Assembly (NCBI GenBank): GCA_028289805.1 | Contig: JANQNI010000015.1 | Coordinates: 1 to 6,811, forward strand | Origin: Thermoplasmatota archaeon | Lineage (GTDB): Archaea; Thermoplasmatota; E2; JACPAO01; JAHFTW01 | Direction: 5' to 3' | DNA length: 6,811 nt | In this document: positions 4,789 to 6,811 of the stretch, piece after piece | Layout: each line of letters begins with the position of its first letter | Numbering within the stretch: the stretch's first letter is position 1 | Notes under the pieces: model-generated | Seen by the model: the letters and a program-made list of their open reading frames with translations, nothing else | What the model was told of the DNA's origin: nothing | The model's database searches: none | Position numbers and translations under genes: made by a program

Positions 4789-5343
4789 ATGAACTCCACC
4801 ATCCCGCTCCGCGCCCTCCTGGTCGGACTCCTGCTCACGCTCACCGGCTGCACCGCACCCACCGAAGACGGCGCGGACGACGGCGACGCCATGGGGGATT
4901 CCATGGGCGACTCCATGAAGGACGACGGCGACGCCATGGACGACGGCCACGACCACGGCGACGCCATGGACCACGACCATGACCACGGCGACGGCGTGTA
5001 CCACGTCGGCTCCCACAGGGGCTACACCATCGCCTGGGAAGAGACCGTGGACGCCGCCACCGTCGGCGAGGAGGTCCGCATCACCTGGACCGTCACCGGC
5101 CCGGACTCCTTCCCCCACACCGGCCTCCACTGGGGCATGATGTCCCTGGCCGACGGCACCGACGTGCACGACTACCCCAACGTCAGCGGCGCCGTCAACG
5201 GCGAGCTGTTCCCGCCGCACACCCACGCCGCCGTCGTGGTCTTCGACGCGCCCGGGACGTACTACTTCCGCGGCCACGCCCAACTGGACGACGTGGACAA
5301 CCTCCAGACGGAGGAGTGGGTTGTCGAGGTCTCGGACGCTTGA
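4789..5343 (+). CDS. Met/His/Asp-rich lipoprotein with cupredoxin-like domain
   Basis: This encodes a 184-residue exported lipoprotein, probably metal-binding. The signal core (residues 7-19) ends in the lipobox LTGC, with C21 as lipid anchor and the only cysteine. Residues 27-69 are low complexity: methionines at 35, 39, 43, 50 and 60 set among aspartates and glycines, then HDH and HDHDH clusters (54-66). From 70 on there is a compact beta domain with FPHTGLHWG (108-116), FPPHTHAAVVVF (141-152) and PGTYYFRGHA (155-164). The last resembles the PGTY-F-C-x-H end of plastocyanin-like cupredoxins, but the copper-ligand cysteine is missing. Its many histidines (110, 114, 127, 144, 146, 163) could bind copper another way. 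ATG 4789 is preferred to TTG 4762 because it starts right before the signal core. The gene is single, with no Shine-Dalgarno, and converges on the next gene. Copper binding or delivery is inferred; a nickel, zinc or purely structural role is possible. Confidence 0.82.
   Translation: MNSTIPLRALLVGLLLTLTGCTAPTEDGADDGDAMGDSMGDSMKDDGDAMDDGHDHGDAMDHDHDHGDGVYHVGSHRGYTIAWEETVDAATVGEEVRITWTVTGPDSFPHTGLHWGMMSLADGTDVHDYPNVSGAVNGELFPPHTHAAVVVFDAPGTYYFRGHAQLDDVDNLQTEEWVVEVSDA
4875..4992 (+). repeat. in-frame degenerate tandem repeats in the metal-binding stretch
   Basis: GGACGACGGCGACGCCATGG occurs identically at 4875-4894 and 4920-4939, 45 bases apart. GGCGACGCCATGGA recurs at 4927-4940 and 4957-4970, and GACCACGGCGAC at 4951-4962 and 4981-4992, both 30 bases apart. 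All spacings are multiples of 15 bases (five codons), so the Met/His/Asp stretch appears to have grown by in-frame duplication. Confidence 0.75.
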
Positions 5344-5370
5344 TCCAGGACGCGGCGTCGCGCCCCTGGA
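5344..5370. terminator. hairpin between convergent genes
   Basis: Directly after the lipoprotein stop, TCCAGG (5344-5349) pairs with CCTGGA (5365-5370). Inside, CGCG (5351-5354) pairs with CGCG (5359-5362) around the loop GCGT, with a small A/CC interior mismatch. It fills most of the 34 bases between two convergent stop codons and can form on either strand, so it may end or protect both transcripts. No T run follows on either side. Confidence 0.45.
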
Positions 5371-5377
5371 CGGCCGC

Positions 5378-6811
5378 CTACCCGACCGTCTCCCCCACGC
5401 CGGCCGCGTCCAGGTAGGCCGCCAGGGCGTCCCGGTACGCCGCCCCGGTGGCTTCCAGCAGCAACCGGGCGTGGTCCTCCAGCACCCGTCCCGCGTCCTT
5501 GACGGCGTCCGGCATGGTGTGCGCCAGGCTCAGGTCGCCGCCCAGGGCCAGCAGGAGTGCGTAGCGGTGCTGGTCGGCCAGGTCCGCGTGGCGCAGCCAG
5601 TCCACGCCCCCCTGCCTGCCGCCCCTGCGCACGGCGCGCACGCCGTCGTCGAGCAGGGCGCCCACGGGGCCGAGGCCGGCGAGGGTCGGCAGGTCGGCGA
5701 CGCGGGCGCGGCCCTCCGCCTCGTCCTGGGCCCGCTGGAGCAGGTCCTGCACGCCCAGCCCCGCGTGCTCGGAGAGGAACGCCCCCGCGTCGCCGCCGAG
5801 GAGGGCCTCGACGCCGGCGCGGACGTTGCCCGCGTTGGCCTCCAGCACGTGGCCGAGCCGGCCGCTGCGTCCCACGTGCCCGGTGCGGGTCATGGCCGCC
5901 ACGGCGTCGCGCATCCACCCCTCCAACTCCAGGGCGTCCAGGAACGCCTCCTGGTCGCTGCCCAGGTCCCGCTGTCCCAGCACGAAGCGCACCGTGCCGC
6001 GGGCGGACTGGCGCCAGGCCCGCAGGACGGGCTGGATGATGTGCTCCTCGCCGTGCACGCCGGCACGGTAGGCCGCCAGCGCCTCCGAGGGAGGCTCCTC
6101 GCGGCTCCCGTCCGGCAGCACGACGTCCACCTCGACGGGGTGGCGCTCGCGGGGTCCGGCGTAGCGGCTGCGCAGCAGGGCGTGGAGGTTGCCGGCCTTC
6201 TTGCCGCAGGGGCCGCACACCTCGACGCCGGGGCCGTCGCGGAATCCGAGGCGGACCCGCGACCGGTCCCCGTGGCCGCACGTCCACCCCCGGTCGGCCG
6301 GCGCCAGGGCGATGCCCGCGCGCGCGGCCAGGGCCTCCACCCACGCATTCGGCGGGTCGGGGGCCTCGCCGGTGCAGGCGAGTCCGGGCTCGGCGAAGAA
6401 GTGCAACCCCTCCTCCTTGGCCATGGGGCGGTAGGCCATCAGCAGCGTGCGGGCGTCGTCGTGGTTCTGGACGCCCAGCATGATGGAGCGGGGGACCTGG
6501 CCCCGCTGGAGGAAGAAGCGGCGCTGGCCGCCGACCTTGTGGTCGATGAGGCGCGGGAACGCCTCCTGCTCGGCCAGCGGGATGCTCTGCAGCACGCCGC
6601 CCACGATGCCCTTGTCGCGGCGCAGGAAGAACCCGGCCTTGCCGGCGGCGACCTTCTCCAGTCCCGCGCGGACCTGGGCGACGGGCTTGGGTTCGCCGTG
6701 GGGGCAGTCGGGCAGGACGCGCAGGGGGTCGTCGCGCAGGGCGACGAGGCGCACCCGGAACGCCCGCTGTGCGGTGCCGGCGGCCGTGCGGATGCTGGTG
6801 CGCTTCTTCTT
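5378..6811 (-). CDS. unrecognised protein with zinc-ribbon-like Cys/His cluster (5' truncated)
   Basis: I do not recognise this family. The frame is open to the right edge, so 477 residues are visible and the true start lies outside. The edge codons (KKKRTSIRTAAGTAQRAFR) keep the GC-ending codon use of the rest, so they are coding, and the GTG at 6754 is probably internal. Counting from the edge, CPHG (C36, H38) comes first. An alpha/beta region follows. Then WTCGHG (C178, H180) and EVCGPCGKK (C199, C202) form a pattern C-x-H-18-C-x2-C typical of a structural zinc site. From about 285 the protein is mostly helical and rich in alanine, leucine and acidic residues. There is no signal peptide in view, no membrane segment and no recognisable catalytic motif, so a cytoplasmic protein is likely. 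It ends with TAG at 5378-5380, facing the lipoprotein gene. A nucleic-acid or ribosome-related role would suit the zinc motif and basic head, but this is a guess. Confidence 0.8.
   Translation of the reverse strand, partial: KKKRTSIRTAAGTAQRAFRVRLVALRDDPLRVLPDCPHGEPKPVAQVRAGLEKVAAGKAGFFLRRDKGIVGGVLQSIPLAEQEAFPRLIDHKVGGQRRFFLQRGQVPRSIMLGVQNHDDARTLLMAYRPMAKEEGLHFFAEPGLACTGEAPDPPNAWVEALAARAGIALAPADRGWTCGHGDRSRVRLGFRDGPGVEVCGPCGKKAGNLHALLRSRYAGPRERHPVEVDVVLPDGSREEPPSEALAAYRAGVHGEEHIIQPVLRAWRQSARGTVRFVLGQRDLGSDQEAFLDALELEGWMRDAVAAMTRTGHVGRSGRLGHVLEANAGNVRAGVEALLGGDAGAFLSEHAGLGVQDLLQRAQDEAEGRARVADLPTLAGLGPVGALLDDGVRAVRRGGRQGGVDWLRHADLADQHRYALLLALGGDLSLAHTMPDAVKDAGRVLEDHARLLLEATGAAYRDALAAYLDAAGVGETVG

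Noticed and set aside
5262..6344. 360-codon second minus-strand frame inside the unrecognised gene
   Set aside because: It is Arg/Gly/Pro-rich and lacks the balanced composition and third-position GC pattern of the 5378-6811 frame.

Overview
The window is very GC-rich (by eye close to 70% G+C) and dense in genes, and it looks archaeal. The signs are: a fused gamma-alpha / beta 2-oxoacid:ferredoxin oxidoreductase pair; a secreted protein ending in a PGF-CTERM-like archaeosortase tail; a TATA-like box (TTTAATAA) before the operon; a perfect archaeal Shine-Dalgarno (GGAGGTG) before the second operon gene but none before the single genes; and pyrimidine/T-rich tracts at gene ends instead of classic bacterial terminators. 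I cannot place it more precisely. A high-GC euryarchaeal or Thermoplasmatota-like lineage fits, but this is inference.

Layout: 1-209 is non-coding apart from a possible 11-codon tail of an upstream gene. It holds a perfect 8-bp hairpin, a 23-nt pyrimidine tract and a candidate promoter with an inverted repeat. 210-1742 (+) encodes a large secreted, acidic, beta-rich protein of unknown role, probably anchored at the cell surface. 1743-1914 carries nested palindromes and the promoter of the next operon. 1915-4624 (+) is the operon korA-korB, the catalytic core of a CoA-dependent 2-oxoacid:ferredoxin oxidoreductase of central carbon metabolism. 4625-4788 holds a long pyrimidine tract and a promoter-like segment. 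4789-5343 (+) encodes a small lipoprotein with a Met/His/Asp-rich stretch and a cupredoxin-like domain, probably for metal binding outside the cell. 5378-6811 (-) is a 5'-truncated gene for an unrecognised protein with a zinc-ribbon-like Cys/His cluster. It converges on the lipoprotein gene, and a strong hairpin sits in the 34-bp gap.

The most unusual spot is the korA-korB junction. A 17-bp sequence holding the Shine-Dalgarno, the stop codon and an ATGA start/stop overlap occurs twice, 65 bp apart. The two copies frame a 22-codon reading frame that overlaps both genes by ATGA. Between them lies an inverted partner (TGCGTGCCTCC) that can pair with either copy, including the one carrying the korB ribosome binding site. 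This may be a diverged duplication scar, a translational-coupling device, or both.

KorA and KorB act together in the cytoplasm with ferredoxin. The two exported proteins face the outside of the cell and show no evident functional link to the oxidoreductase. I see no CRISPR array, tRNA, rRNA, transposase or phage gene.
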